This document shows, piece after piece, positions 26,798 to 36,845 of a DNA stretch of 64,000 bases. Below the pieces are notes generated by a model. That model was not told the origin of the DNA, made no database searches, and worked only from the letters and a program-made list of their open reading frames with translations. Each line of letters opens with the position of its first letter. Positions within the stretch are counted from its first letter, which is position 1. This stretch comes from Psychrobacter immobilis. Lineage in GTDB: Bacteria; Pseudomonadota; Gammaproteobacteria; Pseudomonadales; Moraxellaceae. The translations under genes and the position numbers were made by a program. The DNA lies in assembly GCF_904846235.1 (NCBI RefSeq), contig NZ_CAJGZN010000006.1, forward strand, positions 124,001 to 188,000, read 5' to 3'.

Positions 26798-27898
26798 ATG
26801 CCATCTTCTGTTATGCTCAAAAATCTATCCGATCCTATTCAACTGATTTATGCTGGTGGTACCTTTGGTAGCTATGGCAGACCTTTAGCGCCATTATCAG
26901 CAGAAGTGTTTTTGCCTACTCTACAAAAACTTTTATCTGCCCAAGACAGTACGAATAACTTACCGACAGTCTCATGGTTAGAAAACACCCTGATCAAAGA
27001 CAGCAGCCAGCTTACTCCTAGTGATTTTACGCATTTCTATCAACTACTACTAAATACTTATGCCAAAGGTGATAGACGCTTTGTTCTCATCACTGGCACG
27101 GATACGTTGAGTTACTTAGGCGCATTTTTAGCAGAAGCTTTTGCAGGTAGTGATATTTGTATTGTTCTGACCGCAAGTATGCGTCCATTATTAGACAGTG
27201 AAATATTGCACTCCTATAACATCGATGAACATAGCGATGCTTGGGGCAATCTCACCGACTCATTAAAACTAGCCGCTGCTGGTGAATCAGGTGTGAAGGT
27301 TAGTTTTGGCGGCGAATCATGGCCTGCTCAAACGGTACAGAAAATTCACAGTCATGATCTGATGGCATTTACTGGTCATTCTCGCGCCGCTTATCCAGCC
27401 AATAGCTATATAAAAAATCTACCTGACACGCGTAGGCAACATTGGCTTGATGATCAACAAGACTTGCTATCCAGTATTAAAACACGCGCTGAAAACGCGA
27501 GTGTTCATGCGCTATATTGCCTACCTAACGATGTTTCGATGATAAACAACCAGCTACAAGCTTTATTGTCGCAGCCACCATGTGGCATTATTCTATTGGG
27601 ATTTGGCGCCGGTAACATCCCTTATTCAGCTGCACTAGCAGAGACACTGACCCTTGCTCATGAACATGGACATATGGTGATATCAGCCAGTCAATGTCCG
27701 TTTGGCGGCGTCAGCGACAGCTATGCGGCGGGCAGTTGGCAGTACGAGCATCATGTCATTGCTGGTGGGCGTTTGACCATACCTGCTATTTATGCCCGAT
27801 TACTATGGTTGTTACTTCGCTATGATAGTCCAGCAAGACGCAGACAGCGTTGGTTAAATAACGTCAATCAAACTGGCACTAGCATCAAAAAGCGATAA
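26798..27898 (+). CDS. Asparaginase-family protein
   Basis: A 366-residue protein of the asparaginase/glutaminase fold. The threonine motifs are LIYAGGTFGSYG (first catalytic Thr) and LITGTDTLSYLGAFL (the TDT motif), with TASMRPL next and GIILLGFGAGNIPYS late. These fit enzymes that deamidate L-Asn to L-Asp. The start MPSSVMLKN at 26798 is chosen because earlier in-frame codons lie in the terminator just upstream; the ribosome site is weak. It is about 30-40 residues longer than AnsA-type enzymes. Activity on Asn is inferred; the catalytic threonines look intact. Confidence 0.85.
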   Translation: MPSSVMLKNLSDPIQLIYAGGTFGSYGRPLAPLSAEVFLPTLQKLLSAQDSTNNLPTVSWLENTLIKDSSQLTPSDFTHFYQLLLNTYAKGDRRFVLITGTDTLSYLGAFLAEAFAGSDICIVLTASMRPLLDSEILHSYNIDEHSDAWGNLTDSLKLAAAGESGVKVSFGGESWPAQTVQKIHSHDLMAFTGHSRAAYPANSYIKNLPDTRRQHWLDDQQDLLSSIKTRAENASVHALYCLPNDVSMINNQLQALLSQPPCGIILLGFGAGNIPYSAALAETLTLAHEHGHMVISASQCPFGGVSDSYAAGSWQYEHHVIAGGRLTIPAIYARLLWLLLRYDSPARRRQRWLNNVNQTGTSIKKR

Positions 27899-27941
27899 GC
27901 ACCTTTTAATTAATTCCCATTTTATAAGTTTAGAAACCCTA

Positions 27942-28775
27942 ATGTCTGAGACTGAAATTATCGAAACTGAATCAACCTACACTTTAGCGATTGCTATTGA
28001 GTTCTTAGGAACTCATTATCATGGCTGGCAACGACAACGAGAGGTTTTGGGCGTACAAGAAGCCTTAGAAACAGCTATCGGCAAAGTGGCCAATGAGCCT
28101 GTAGAAGTCATCGCAGCTGGGCGTACTGATGCCAGTGTACATGCTAGCAATATGATTGCCCATTTTACAACTCATGCGTATCGCCCTACTCATAATTGGT
28201 TGCGTGGTGTAAACAGCTTACTTCCCGATGATATTGCTCTACGCTGGGTACAACCCATGCCAGCTGATTTTCATGCGCGTTTTGGTGCTATTGCTCGTCG
28301 CTATCGTTATATTACGCTCAATCAAGTGCAGCGCCCTGCCATACTAAATCATCAAGTAACTCATATCTATGATCCGCTTGATTTAGAAGCCATGCAGCAA
28401 GCAGCAGCCGATATCGTCGGTACACACGATTTTAGCAGTTACCGTGCTGCGGCCTGTCAATCCAATCAACCGGTGCGTACGATTAGCCATGCCAACCTTT
28501 TTGCTCATGGTCAATTTATCGTTTTTGATATACAAGCAGATGGATTTTTACATCATATGGTTCGCAATTTGATGGGTACATTATATGCCATTGGTAGACA
28601 TGAGCTAGAACCAGCAGATTTTTTGAATATTTTGCACAAAAAAGATCGAACGATTGCACCACCTACCGCTTCAGGTGATGGACTATATTTTATCAATGCC
28701 TATTATCCTGAACGTTTTCAAAGCTTATTACCAGATGCACCACTAACGCCTGTCTGGTTAAATCTACCTGACTAA
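27942..28775 (+). CDS. truA: tRNA pseudouridine synthase A
   Basis: A 277-residue enzyme making pseudouridine at positions 38-40 in the tRNA anticodon arm. The catalytic Asp is D63 in AAGRTDASVHA. Other family blocks are IEFLGTHYHGWQRQ, RYRYITLNQVQRPAIL, HDFSSYRAAACQSNQPVRTI and DGFLHHMVRNLMGTL. FimV followed by truA is a frequent order in gamma-proteobacteria; here an asparaginase gene sits between. The gap to the asparaginase gene is 43 bases. Confidence 0.96.
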   Translation: MSETEIIETESTYTLAIAIEFLGTHYHGWQRQREVLGVQEALETAIGKVANEPVEVIAAGRTDASVHASNMIAHFTTHAYRPTHNWLRGVNSLLPDDIALRWVQPMPADFHARFGAIARRYRYITLNQVQRPAILNHQVTHIYDPLDLEAMQQAAADIVGTHDFSSYRAAACQSNQPVRTISHANLFAHGQFIVFDIQADGFLHHMVRNLMGTLYAIGRHELEPADFLNILHKKDRTIAPPTASGDGLYFINAYYPERFQSLLPDAPLTPVWLNLPD

Positions 28776-28834
28776 ATCGATATAATTTGACATACATATC
28801 ACTCACATGCTGTCAAGTAAAAAGCAGGTTCGTA

Positions 28835-28863
28835 TTGCTTTAATACGCTAACTTACGTATAAT
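28835..28863 (+). promoter_or_regulatory. Sigma-70 promoter of infA
   Basis: TTGCTT at 28835-28840 and TATAAT at 28858-28863, with the ideal 17-base spacer. The start codon is 34 bases past the -10. Confidence 0.75.
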
Positions 28864-28896
28864 ATGGGCTTATTTTTTAATTGATTGATACAAATT

Positions 28897-29118
28897 ATGG
28901 CAAAAGACGATATTATTGAATTTGAAGGCGAAGTCATTGATACCCTTCCTAATACTTTGTTCAAAGTTCGTTTAGAAAACGGGCACGAAATCATTGCGCA
29001 TATCTCTGGTAAGATGCGTAAGCATTATATTCGTATCTTGACAGGTGATAAGGTTAAAGTTGAAATGACACCTTATGACCTATCTAAAGGCCGCATTACC
29101 TACCGTGGTAAAAACTAA
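28897..29118 (+). CDS. infA: Translation initiation factor IF-1
   Basis: A 73-residue S1-fold protein that occupies the ribosomal A site during initiation. Start [13 protein letters not shown]; the four codons before it in frame are not part of the family. The characteristic [38 protein letters not shown] and ending GRITYRGKN are complete. It has a strong promoter and a terminator of its own. Confidence 0.97.
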   Translation: MAKDDIIEFEGEVIDTLPNTLFKVRLENGHEIIAHISGKMRKHYIRILTGDKVKVEMTPYDLSKGRITYRGKN

Positions 29119-29313
29119 ATACTTACTAATCAATATGGTTGTGGAAGTATTGACGCTGGTAAAAGGCAGTCAACAATCAAATGGCTACGTTATCGCTGAT
29201 AGCTGATATAGACGCTTGAGTGGTTTAACTGATAATAATAATGAAAACGCTAATCTGCTCATTATTGCCTATCACTGTTTTAGTCATTTAGTATGGACTG
29301 TTTGTTTTACCAT

Positions 29314-29346
29314 AAAAAATACCGCTAAATTCAGCGGTATTTTTTT
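29314..29346. terminator. Bidirectional terminator between infA and the L,D-transpeptidase gene
   Basis: An A-run then TACCGCT (29320-29326) pairs with AGCGGTA and a T-run (29333-29346), with T-tracts on both strands. It lies about 200 bases past infA and 17 bases past the minus-strand stop. Confidence 0.85.
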
Positions 29347-29362
29347 GTTTCGCCTTTATGAA

Positions 29363-30610
29363 TTACTTGAACTCAACAGTGGCACCTTTCTTTATAACAC
29401 CGAGTAGGCTAAGCGCGTCCCAATTGGTGAGGCGAACACAGCCTGCTGATGCCTGACGGCTAATACGTTCAGGATCTGGTGATCCATGAATGCCATACGA
29501 GGGTTTACTCAGACCGATCCATACCAAGCCAACAGGATTATTAGGACCTGTAGGGATAATAGATTTTTCGCCATTATCGCCAGTGTAAGTATAATTAGGC
29601 TCATGAATTTTGACTTTTACCTGATGCGTACCCGTTGGTGAAGGCGTGGCTGTGCTACCTACTGTAGTCGGATAACTGGCAACTAGGTTATTACTGTCGT
29701 CGTACGCATAGAGGGTTTGCGTGCTTTTATCAGCGACCACGCGGCTCACTGGTGTAGTGTTAGGATTGCCTGGATTGTATACCGTGATAGTCTCACCAGC
29801 CGTAAAATTGGCAGTAGGATTAAGCGATTTGAGATAGTCACGACTGATATGAAACTTCTCTCCCAAGGCTTCAAGGACGCTTTCATAATACATACCCTCT
29901 AGCTTGGCTTTGGCTTCAGCACTAGCAGGAATTTGGGTAGTTTTGATATTCACATCAGTATCTGTCAGCTGATAACTGACTAATACAGGCTGTGAAGTAA
30001 GCGTGGAATTCTTATTCAATGCTTGCCACGTTTCTTCATTGACCGCTTCGGTTACTGGTAATCCTTGAGCCTTTTGAAAAGCTTGCATGGCTTTACGCGT
30101 GTTTTTCCCCCAGTACCCATCAACTGCACCAACGCCACTATGATTCCAGTTCAGTAGCGCTTGCAGTTTAGTCCCGACATTGCGATCAATTTTAGTGTCA
30201 GCTGTCCATGTCGCTTGATTCACTTTTTTAGCGGTATCTGACAGCTCTTTTGTACTGTATGTAATCTTAGGTAGTAATTCATTGAGCGAATCTGCTGCTT
30301 TGCTATTACCATCTATTTGCTGACTAACACCGTTGGTTACTGGACTGATGTCGTTACTATCAGTCATCCTGCTGTCCATCGTATCAGCATCGATACTGTT
30401 ACTAGTAGATTGATTGCTACTAGTATTCATCTCTGCTTCGGTGCCTGCATTGTTATTATGATCTGTCATGCCACTATTGGATGACTTGCTCTCATTAGTC
30501 GTTTGTACGCTATTTTCAGCATTATTAGCATTGCTGCTACAACCCACTAATAATGCAGACGTTGTACCCATCACTATAACAAGGCTGCCAACCTTAAGTA
30601 GTTGAGACAT
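29363..30610 (-). CDS. Lipoprotein L,D-transpeptidase with peptidoglycan-binding domain (YkuD)
   Basis: A 415-residue lipoprotein. The lipobox is LLVGC (Cys about residue 24), followed by a Ser/Asn/Thr linker. A PG-binding-1 domain (LQALLNWNHSGVGAVDGYWGKNTRKAMQAFQKAQGL) precedes a LysM-like stretch and the YkuD domain. H375 in IHGSPDPE and C391 in SAGCVRL form the catalytic site. Enzymes of this class make 3-3 cross-links or anchor outer-membrane lipoproteins to peptidoglycan. Both catalytic residues are intact. It is a single gene. Confidence 0.92.
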   Translation of the reverse strand: MSQLLKVGSLVIVMGTTSALLVGCSSNANNAENSVQTTNESKSSNSGMTDHNNNAGTEAEMNTSSNQSTSNSIDADTMDSRMTDSNDISPVTNGVSQQIDGNSKAADSLNELLPKITYSTKELSDTAKKVNQATWTADTKIDRNVGTKLQALLNWNHSGVGAVDGYWGKNTRKAMQAFQKAQGLPVTEAVNEETWQALNKNSTLTSQPVLVSYQLTDTDVNIKTTQIPASAEAKAKLEGMYYESVLEALGEKFHISRDYLKSLNPTANFTAGETITVYNPGNPNTTPVSRVVADKSTQTLYAYDDSNNLVASYPTTVGSTATPSPTGTHQVKVKIHEPNYTYTGDNGEKSIIPTGPNNPVGLVWIGLSKPSYGIHGSPDPERISRQASAGCVRLTNWDALSLLGVIKKGATVEFK

Positions 30611-30806
30611 AAAAAAACTCCCTAAATAATTACCATGTATCGAAAAATATCGAAAAATTTATCATAGAAATATATTGCCATAGCCCTACCACTATTCCCT
30701 AACAGCTTTATGTTAATAACTAACTATTCCTACTATGCATTTGTTAATAGAGTGAACGAATACAAGATTTTATTTACAGTGAGGCATGGTTGTATACCAC
30801 ATAGTA

Positions 30807-30841
30807 TAAAAAACCCATAAAGTGCTCAGCAATTTATGGGT
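30807..30841 (-). terminator. Terminator of the leu cluster
   Basis: ACCCATAAA at 30813-30821 pairs with TTTATGGGT at 30833-30841; on the minus strand a six-T run follows. It lies about 66 bases beyond leuB. Confidence 0.8.
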
Positions 30842-30906
30842 ATAAAACATATGGGATTAGACTATGGAAAATATTATATAGGAACGGCCTTCAAACTTGG
30901 GCTAAG

Positions 30907-32010
30907 TTATATAAGTTTGGCCAAGACCGCTTGACCCATTTCCTTACAGCCTACTTGCTTAAGTCCAGCTTCGCTGCTATCTAAAATATCTAGCGTACGT
31001 AAACCATCATCAAGCACATCACTAACTGCCTGCTCGATTGCTTGTGCTGCATCTTCTTGCTTGAACGTATAACGCAGCATCATAGCAACAGACAAGATAG
31101 TCGCTAATGGATTGGCTTTATCCTGTCCTGCGATATCAGGTGCTGAACCATGACACGGCTCATACATACCCTTACCTGACTCATCTAAGCTCGCTGATGG
31201 CAACATACCGATAGAGCCTGTCAACATCGCAGCTTCATCAGATAGGATATCGCCAAACATATTACCTGTCACCATAACATCGAACTGCTTAGGATCTTTA
31301 ATCAACTGCATGCAAGCATTGTCAGCATACATGTGTGATAACGCCACGTCGCTATAGTTAGCTTGTTGCATCTCGATCATCGTCTGTTTCCACAGCTCGG
31401 TGACTTCTAATACATTGGCCTTATCAACTGAACATACCTTAGCTGCTGTACCTGCTGCTTGCGCACGCGTTTTTGCCAATTCAAAGGCAACTTTACCAAT
31501 ACGCTGAATCTCACTTGTGCTATACACCATCGTGTTATAGCCTTGCTGCTCACCATTTTCTAGTGTGCGGATACCACGAGGCTCACCAAAATAGATACCG
31601 CCTGTCAGCTCACGGACGATCAATAGATCTAGACCTGAGATAATTTCCGGTTTGATACTTGAGGCATTAGCCAACTGTGGATAGAGCTTGGCTACGCGTA
31701 GATTAGCAAATAAACCAAGCTCACCGCGGATTTTCAACAGACCGCGCTCAGGGCGTTTACTACGCTCGATTGCATCCCATTTAGGACCACCGACCGCACC
31801 TAGCAATACCGCATCTGCGGCACGAGCACGGGCCAATGTCTCATCTGGCAAAGGCTCACCAGTTGCATCAATAGCCACACCGCCAATCAATCCAGACTCA
31901 AGCGTTAAATCAAGTGAAAACTTATCATTGACAGCTTTGAGCACGTCAATGGCTTGGGTCATGATTTCAGGGCCAATACCATCACCCGCTAATGTTAAAA
32001 TCGTTGCCAT
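30907..32010 (-). CDS. leuB: 3-isopropylmalate dehydrogenase
   Basis: A 367-residue NAD enzyme oxidising and decarboxylating 3-isopropylmalate to 2-oxoisocaproate in leucine synthesis. Family motifs are [39 protein letters not shown] (metal region), [26 protein letters not shown] and [26 protein letters not shown] lies 5 bases before the ATG. It is last in the leuC-leuD-lipoprotein-leuB string. Confidence 0.97.
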   Translation of the reverse strand: MATILTLAGDGIGPEIMTQAIDVLKAVNDKFSLDLTLESGLIGGVAIDATGEPLPDETLARARAADAVLLGAVGGPKWDAIERSKRPERGLLKIRGELGLFANLRVAKLYPQLANASSIKPEIISGLDLLIVRELTGGIYFGEPRGIRTLENGEQQGYNTMVYSTSEIQRIGKVAFELAKTRAQAAGTAAKVCSVDKANVLEVTELWKQTMIEMQQANYSDVALSHMYADNACMQLIKDPKQFDVMVTGNMFGDILSDEAAMLTGSIGMLPSASLDESGKGMYEPCHGSAPDIAGQDKANPLATILSVAMMLRYTFKQEDAAQAIEQAVSDVLDDGLRTLDILDSSEAGLKQVGCKEMGQAVLAKLI

Positions 32011-32073
32011 ACTGATCCTTTTGGAAATATTTTTATTGGTTAATTATATTGTCGAGCTTTTTATACTCATATT

Positions 32074-32793
32074 TTATGCTGCCATTTTTTTGGCTTTAGG
32101 TGCTGATGTTACTGCTTTGGCCATACCAGTCTCTACAAACTCACCTTGATGCTCAGCGTCTAGTTGCTTACAGAATCGGCGCTGTACTTGAGTGCCTTGC
32201 AATAGCTCAATACATAAAGGCTCAGGTGATGCTGTGTCCAATAGACTACCTGATTTTTCACTGCTTTTCTTTTGATAAGCACGTAACTGATAGGTACCTG
32301 CTTCAGTGAAATCATGGATCATCGCAAAGCGTTCAACATAACCCATGTTATTTTCTGGATAGAAATTAACATGAACCTCGTGTTTGGCAGGCATGACTCG
32401 TGCATAGTAGTTGGTCAATCCTGGCATACTAGAAGGCGCTAACGGCACAACTTTTATGGCATTTTTATTGACGAGTGGTGTCATATCCATATTCATCGAT
32501 GTTTTCGCCATACCTTCTTGACGTGGTAAGGATGTCATAATCTGAGGATTGATTGGCTCGTGACTGTTGGGCGCGATAATGAGTGTTTTATCTATCTGCA
32601 CAATTTCGCAATGATATGTACCCACACATGCAATATTTACTTCACCAGCGATAGGTTTAATTTTACCCACCCATGCCTCGGCATTCTCTGCTTCATCTAT
32701 TTTTTGATAGCCCGTCAATAGCTGACAGCCTGACAATAATAAGCTTGCAGCAACAATGGTACTTGTCCATAGAGCATAACGTTTTGTATTCAT
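32074..32793 (-). CDS. Uncharacterised lipoprotein inside the leu cluster
   Basis: A 239-residue lipoprotein. The signal peptide ends in a lipobox LLLSGC (Cys about residue 23). The mature part has four further Cys (IACVGTYHCEIV and, later, LCIELLQ and RRFCKQL), a MTPLVNKNAIKVVPLAPSSMPGLTNYYARVMPAKHEVHVNFYPENN core, and an Ala/Lys end. I recognise no family. Its place between leuD and leuB is 63 bases from leuB and 136 from leuD, so it may be cotranscribed without taking part in leucine synthesis. Confidence 0.7.
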   Translation of the reverse strand: MNTKRYALWTSTIVAASLLLSGCQLLTGYQKIDEAENAEAWVGKIKPIAGEVNIACVGTYHCEIVQIDKTLIIAPNSHEPINPQIMTSLPRQEGMAKTSMNMDMTPLVNKNAIKVVPLAPSSMPGLTNYYARVMPAKHEVHVNFYPENNMGYVERFAMIHDFTEAGTYQLRAYQKKSSEKSGSLLDTASPEPLCIELLQGTQVQRRFCKQLDAEHQGEFVETGMAKAVTSAPKAKKMAA

Positions 32794-32929
32794 AATGGCG
32801 GCTACTATTCAAGAGAGATAATAAAATGTAGTGAAAAACTATTCTTCATTTTAGACAGTTCACCGCCATAACTCAACGCTGCGTTGCGACTACTCATATT
32901 TTATTAGCAGTAGATTATAGAATGACCCT

Positions 32930-33580
32930 CTACGCTCTTACGTCGTTAAATATCCACGGTGTTTTTTGCATCATTTGTTGCTCATAATCTTTGATAGCAT
33001 CACTTTGCTGCAAGGTTAGACCAATATCATCCAGTCCGTTTAACAAGCAATGTTTGCGAAAGGCATCTACTTCAAAGGCATACTCTTCACCAGTTGGTGT
33101 GATAACGACCTGACGTTCAAGATCCGCGGTCAACTCATAGCCTTCGTTATCAAAAGTTGCCTTCATTAACGTATCTACAATCGCTTCATCCAACACAATT
33201 GGTAACATGCCATTTTTGAAACAGTTATTGTAGAAAATATCTGCAAAACTTGGCGCAATTACCGTACGGAAACCATACTCTGATAACGCCCAAGGTGCAT
33301 GCTCACGACTAGAGCCACAACCAAAGTTTCTACGTGCTAGCAAGATAGTAGCACCTTGATAACGTGGTTTGTTTAATACAAATTCTGGATTGATGACTCG
33401 TGTACTGTTGTCTTGACCAGGGTAGCCTTCGTCAAGATAGCGCCAATCGTCAAATAGATTTACGCCAAAACCTGTACGTTTAATAGATTTCAAAAACTGT
33501 TTTGCAATAATTTGGTCGGTATCGACGTTTGCGCGATCTAACGGGCAAACGATACCTGTTTGGGTGTTATAAGCTTGCAT
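32930..33580 (-). CDS. leuD: 3-isopropylmalate dehydratase small subunit
   Basis: A 216-residue partner of LeuC. Start [11 protein letters not shown] at 33580 with AGGA 6 bases upstream; a TTG at 33595 is rejected. Motifs are [45 protein letters not shown] and [19 protein letters not shown]. With LeuC it isomerises 2- to 3-isopropylmalate. Confidence 0.97.
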   Translation of the reverse strand: MQAYNTQTGIVCPLDRANVDTDQIIAKQFLKSIKRTGFGVNLFDDWRYLDEGYPGQDNSTRVINPEFVLNKPRYQGATILLARRNFGCGSSREHAPWALSEYGFRTVIAPSFADIFYNNCFKNGMLPIVLDEAIVDTLMKATFDNEGYELTADLERQVVITPTGEEYAFEVDAFRKHCLLNGLDDIGLTLQQSDAIKDYEQQMMQKTPWIFNDVRA

Positions 33581-33721
33581 AAAATTTCCTATCAATTATA
33601 TTTTTGCTGGCTGATGATCTTGATAAGCGTATTAGACAGTAAATAATTTTTTACCATTTTGACACCATGCTCATATATTTATCGTTCATACAAGCATGAT
33701 GTCAGCTACTTATTATCAGTC

Positions 33722-35140
33722 TTAAAATGTACGAACATCCACGAAATGACCTGCCAACGCGGCGGCGGCTGCCATTGCTGGGCTTACCAAATGCGTACGA
33801 CCACCATTACCCTGACGACCTTCAAAATTACGATTAGACGTTGAGGCACAGTGCTCTTGCGGCTCAAGCTTGTCTGCATTCATCGCAAGACACATTGAGC
33901 AGCCCGGCTCACGCCATTCAAAACCAGCTTCGGTAAATAACGTATCCAAGCCTTCTGCTTCTGCTTGCAGTTTCACTTGTCCAGAGCCTGCAACAACGAT
34001 CGCTTCCTTTACGTTATCAGCAACTTTGCGACCTTTGATTACCGCTGCCGCATCACGTAAATCTTCGATACGTGAATTGGTACATGAACCAATAAATATA
34101 CGGTCAAGTTGAATATCCGTAATTTTCTGACCAGCTTCTAGCCCCATATAAGTATAAGCGCGTAACCAGCCTTCTTCTTGAGCTTCATCAATGGCTTGAT
34201 CTGGTGTCGGTACAGATTGCGTGATATCTACCACCATCTCAGGCGATGTACCCCAAGATACTTGCGGTGCGATCTGACTACCGTCGATTTCCACCACAGT
34301 ATCAAATACCGCGTCATCGTCTGAATATAGTGTACGCCAGTAGGCTTCCGCTTGTTCCCATTGTGCTTCGCTTGGCGCATATGGACGACCTTTAACATAG
34401 TCAATCGTCGTTTCATCGACCGCAACCATACCGACACGCGCGCCTGCTTCAATCGCCATGTTACAGACGGTCATGCGACCTTCCATACTCATGTCTTCGA
34501 ACACTTGACCTGCAAATTCAATCGCGTGTCCTGTTCCACCTGCTGTACCGATTTTTGCAATAATAGCTAACACCACATCTTTTGAAGTGACACCAGCACC
34601 AAGTTGACCAGTGACACGGATCTGCATATTTTTTGATTTCTTTTGAATCAAACACTGCGTTGCCAATACATGCTCAACTTCGGAGGTTCCGATACCGTGA
34701 GCCAAGCAACCAAGTGCTCCGTGGGTCGCTGTATGCGAATCACCGCAAACAACCGTCATACCCGGCAAGACCAAACCTTGCTCTGGACCGACCACGTGCA
34801 AAATTCCCTGACGCGCATCATTTATAGTAAATTCAGCAATATCAAACTTGGTGCAGTTATCGTCCAACGTGACAACCTGCAAGCGTGATACTTTGTCTTT
34901 AATCCCCGGTACTCCTTCTAAGCGCTCTTTTGTGACGGTCGGCACATTGTGATCTGGACTGGCAATGTTAGCCGATAGACGCCATGGCGCTCTATTTGCC
35001 AACTCCAACCCTTCAAATGCTTGTGGACTCGTCACTTCGTGCAACAGGTGGCGGTCGATATAAATCAGGCTCGAACCATCGTCGCGCTTAGTGATTTCGT
35101 GAGCGTTCCAAAGTTTGTCATATAACGTTTGACCAGCCAT
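33722..35140 (-). CDS. leuC: 3-isopropylmalate dehydratase large subunit
   Basis: A 472-residue aconitase-fold Fe-S enzyme. The cluster ligands are visible as [12 protein letters not shown] and [11 protein letters not shown] (two more Cys), with [13 protein letters not shown] upstream. The N-terminal [11 protein letters not shown] and the C-terminal [28 protein letters not shown] are standard. AAAGGA precedes the ATG. It heads the leu cluster and is divergent from a LysR gene. Confidence 0.97.
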   Translation of the reverse strand: MAGQTLYDKLWNAHEITKRDDGSSLIYIDRHLLHEVTSPQAFEGLELANRAPWRLSANIASPDHNVPTVTKERLEGVPGIKDKVSRLQVVTLDDNCTKFDIAEFTINDARQGILHVVGPEQGLVLPGMTVVCGDSHTATHGALGCLAHGIGTSEVEHVLATQCLIQKKSKNMQIRVTGQLGAGVTSKDVVLAIIAKIGTAGGTGHAIEFAGQVFEDMSMEGRMTVCNMAIEAGARVGMVAVDETTIDYVKGRPYAPSEAQWEQAEAYWRTLYSDDDAVFDTVVEIDGSQIAPQVSWGTSPEMVVDITQSVPTPDQAIDEAQEEGWLRAYTYMGLEAGQKITDIQLDRIFIGSCTNSRIEDLRDAAAVIKGRKVADNVKEAIVVAGSGQVKLQAEAEGLDTLFTEAGFEWREPGCSMCLAMNADKLEPQEHCASTSNRNFEGRQGNGGRTHLVSPAMAAAAALAGHFVDVRTF

Positions 35141-35514
35141 GTTGCTATCCTTTATAGGTTACTAATTACTTAATTTTTACTTATTTGCACATTGCCAAGC
35201 TAAGATTCTATGTAAATGCTATGTCTATCTATAATGTTTAATAATTACTGTCGTATCTAAAATTTAAATATTATTTCTTTATGAGACCCAACATATGACT
35301 AAAATTAACGCTTAAAATACGTTTTAAAAGGTAAATAGCCAATTTTTTAGAATAAATATGTCACAATACGCCTCGATGTCTTGTGATTATAGCAGGCAAA
35401 TCCTATAATAATAATTGATGATTTTTAACCAGACGCAAACTTTTATTTCTAATACGTTGTGATTGGGTCAGCCAACTTTTATTTATAGCTCCTAGAGTAG
35501 CTAAGGACATTCGT
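35141..35514. other. Divergent intergenic region leuC / LysR gene
   Basis: There are 374 bases. It holds the plus-strand promoter at 35381-35409 and must hold the leuC promoter on the other strand. It is AT-rich, without a clear terminator or leader peptide rich in Leu codons. Confidence 0.5.
35381..35409 (+). promoter_or_regulatory. Probable sigma-70 promoter of the LysR gene
   Basis: TTGTGA at 35381-35386 and TATAAT at 35404-35409, 17-base spacer, about 105 bases before the TTG start. Confidence 0.55.
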
Positions 35515-36387
35515 TTGAACACCACAAACTTGACGACATTCGTTACCGTTATGCACACTGGCAGTATCTCAGGCGCTGCAGAAAAGCTGTTTATCACTCA
35601 GCCTGCTGTCAGTAAACGTATCAAAAACTTAGAAGACGAGTTTAACATTACCTTGTTTGATACGGTAGGACGTGGAATTGTACCTACTCAAGCGGCTAGT
35701 GAAATGCTACCTCATGCCAAGCGTTGGCTGGAAGATTATGAGAACTTTAAAATCAACTTACAGCATTCTCAGCATATCGTCTCTGGCAAGTTAGTCATTG
35801 GTACTAGCCATCATATTGGCCTACATCATTTAGCACCTGTCCTTAAACACTTTATTCAAGCTTATCCAGCTGTTCAGTTAGAAGTACACTTCGTAGATTC
35901 TGAAAAAGCTCATAAAGCAGTACTAGATGGTGATTTGTCTTTGGCCTTTGTAACTCTACCTCCTGTATATGATAAGCGCTTAACTTATCACACGCTCTGG
36001 TCAGACCCTCTTTATTTTATGACGGGTACGCTATCACCTTTGGCTACTAAATCTAATGTGACGTTGGAGCAGTTAGCGCGCTATCCTGCCATTTTGCCTT
36101 CTGCCAATACCTTTACCAGTCAAATTACCTTGGCTGAGTTTGCCAAGCACAATCTGAAGCCTTATGCCACGATGAGCACCAACCCGCTTGAGTCTATTCG
36201 TATGCTAGTCTCTGTCGGTCTTGGCTGGTCAGTACTACCTCAAACGATGGTCAGCCAAGATTTGGAACGTATTGATATGGCAGACAATATTGAGCTACAG
36301 CGTTATCTAGGTGTGGTCATTAATCCAAAGCTTACACAATCTAGCAGTGTCACTGCACTCTTAGATTTACTGGCGCCTATTGAATAA
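35515..36387 (+). CDS. LysR-family transcriptional regulator
   Basis: A 290-residue regulator. The winged helix-turn-helix FVTVMHTGSISGAAEKLFITQPAVSKRIKNLEDEFNITLFDT is standard, followed by the substrate-binding domain starting at GKLVIGTSHHIGLHHLAPVL. The start is a TTG at 35515 with AAGGA 7 bases upstream. The effector may be a leucine-pathway intermediate, as the gene faces leuC with a shared control region; that is inference. Other known LysR regulators of leu genes respond to isopropylmalate. Confidence 0.9.
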   Translation: MNTTNLTTFVTVMHTGSISGAAEKLFITQPAVSKRIKNLEDEFNITLFDTVGRGIVPTQAASEMLPHAKRWLEDYENFKINLQHSQHIVSGKLVIGTSHHIGLHHLAPVLKHFIQAYPAVQLEVHFVDSEKAHKAVLDGDLSLAFVTLPPVYDKRLTYHTLWSDPLYFMTGTLSPLATKSNVTLEQLARYPAILPSANTFTSQITLAEFAKHNLKPYATMSTNPLESIRMLVSVGLGWSVLPQTMVSQDLERIDMADNIELQRYLGVVINPKLTQSSSVTALLDLLAPIE

Positions 36388-36845
36388 GACTCGCTGGATA
36401 TAATAATATATAAATTCTGCCTATTCGCATTTGTATCTCTCATGCGTTATAATACGCTTGACGTTGTTTTTATAACAAAAATTTACCACAAGGACACTGA
36501 TAGTCATATATTGAATACTTCTAGTAAGATATGATGGTTAACAGTAGGTTTAATGGTTTAGATTGATGATGTAGGTTGCTAATACTCATATATAAATAGC
36601 AGATGCGAGCAATAACAATAGATAAGTGGAATGCGATGTTCCCGTTGTTCTCTATCTCTATATGAGTGCTAGCCATAGAACAACATCAATCATATAAAAC
36701 TACAGAAGATACTGAAAAAAGCCATTATGTCTCAATTAATGGCTTTTTTTGTCTTTAAATATTGTTTTGAACATCGCCTTGTAGGACAGAACTTTTATAG
36801 TTAAAAAATAATTACAGCCAACGATGTTGGTTAAGGACAACTTAT
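36388..36845. other. Intergenic region between LysR gene and putP, with orphan terminator
   Basis: There are 458 bases without a credible ORF. It contains a TATAAT at 36448, a GTTGTTCT/AGAACAAC inverted repeat (about 36644-36685), a terminator at 36715-36750, and AT-rich sequence before putP. The distance from the LysR stop to the terminator (about 330 bases) would fit a small RNA or a long 3' untranslated region. Confidence 0.45.
36715..36750. terminator. Intrinsic terminator upstream of putP
   Basis: An A-run and GCCATTA (36721-36727) pair with TAATGGC and a T-run (36737-36750). Confidence 0.85.
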
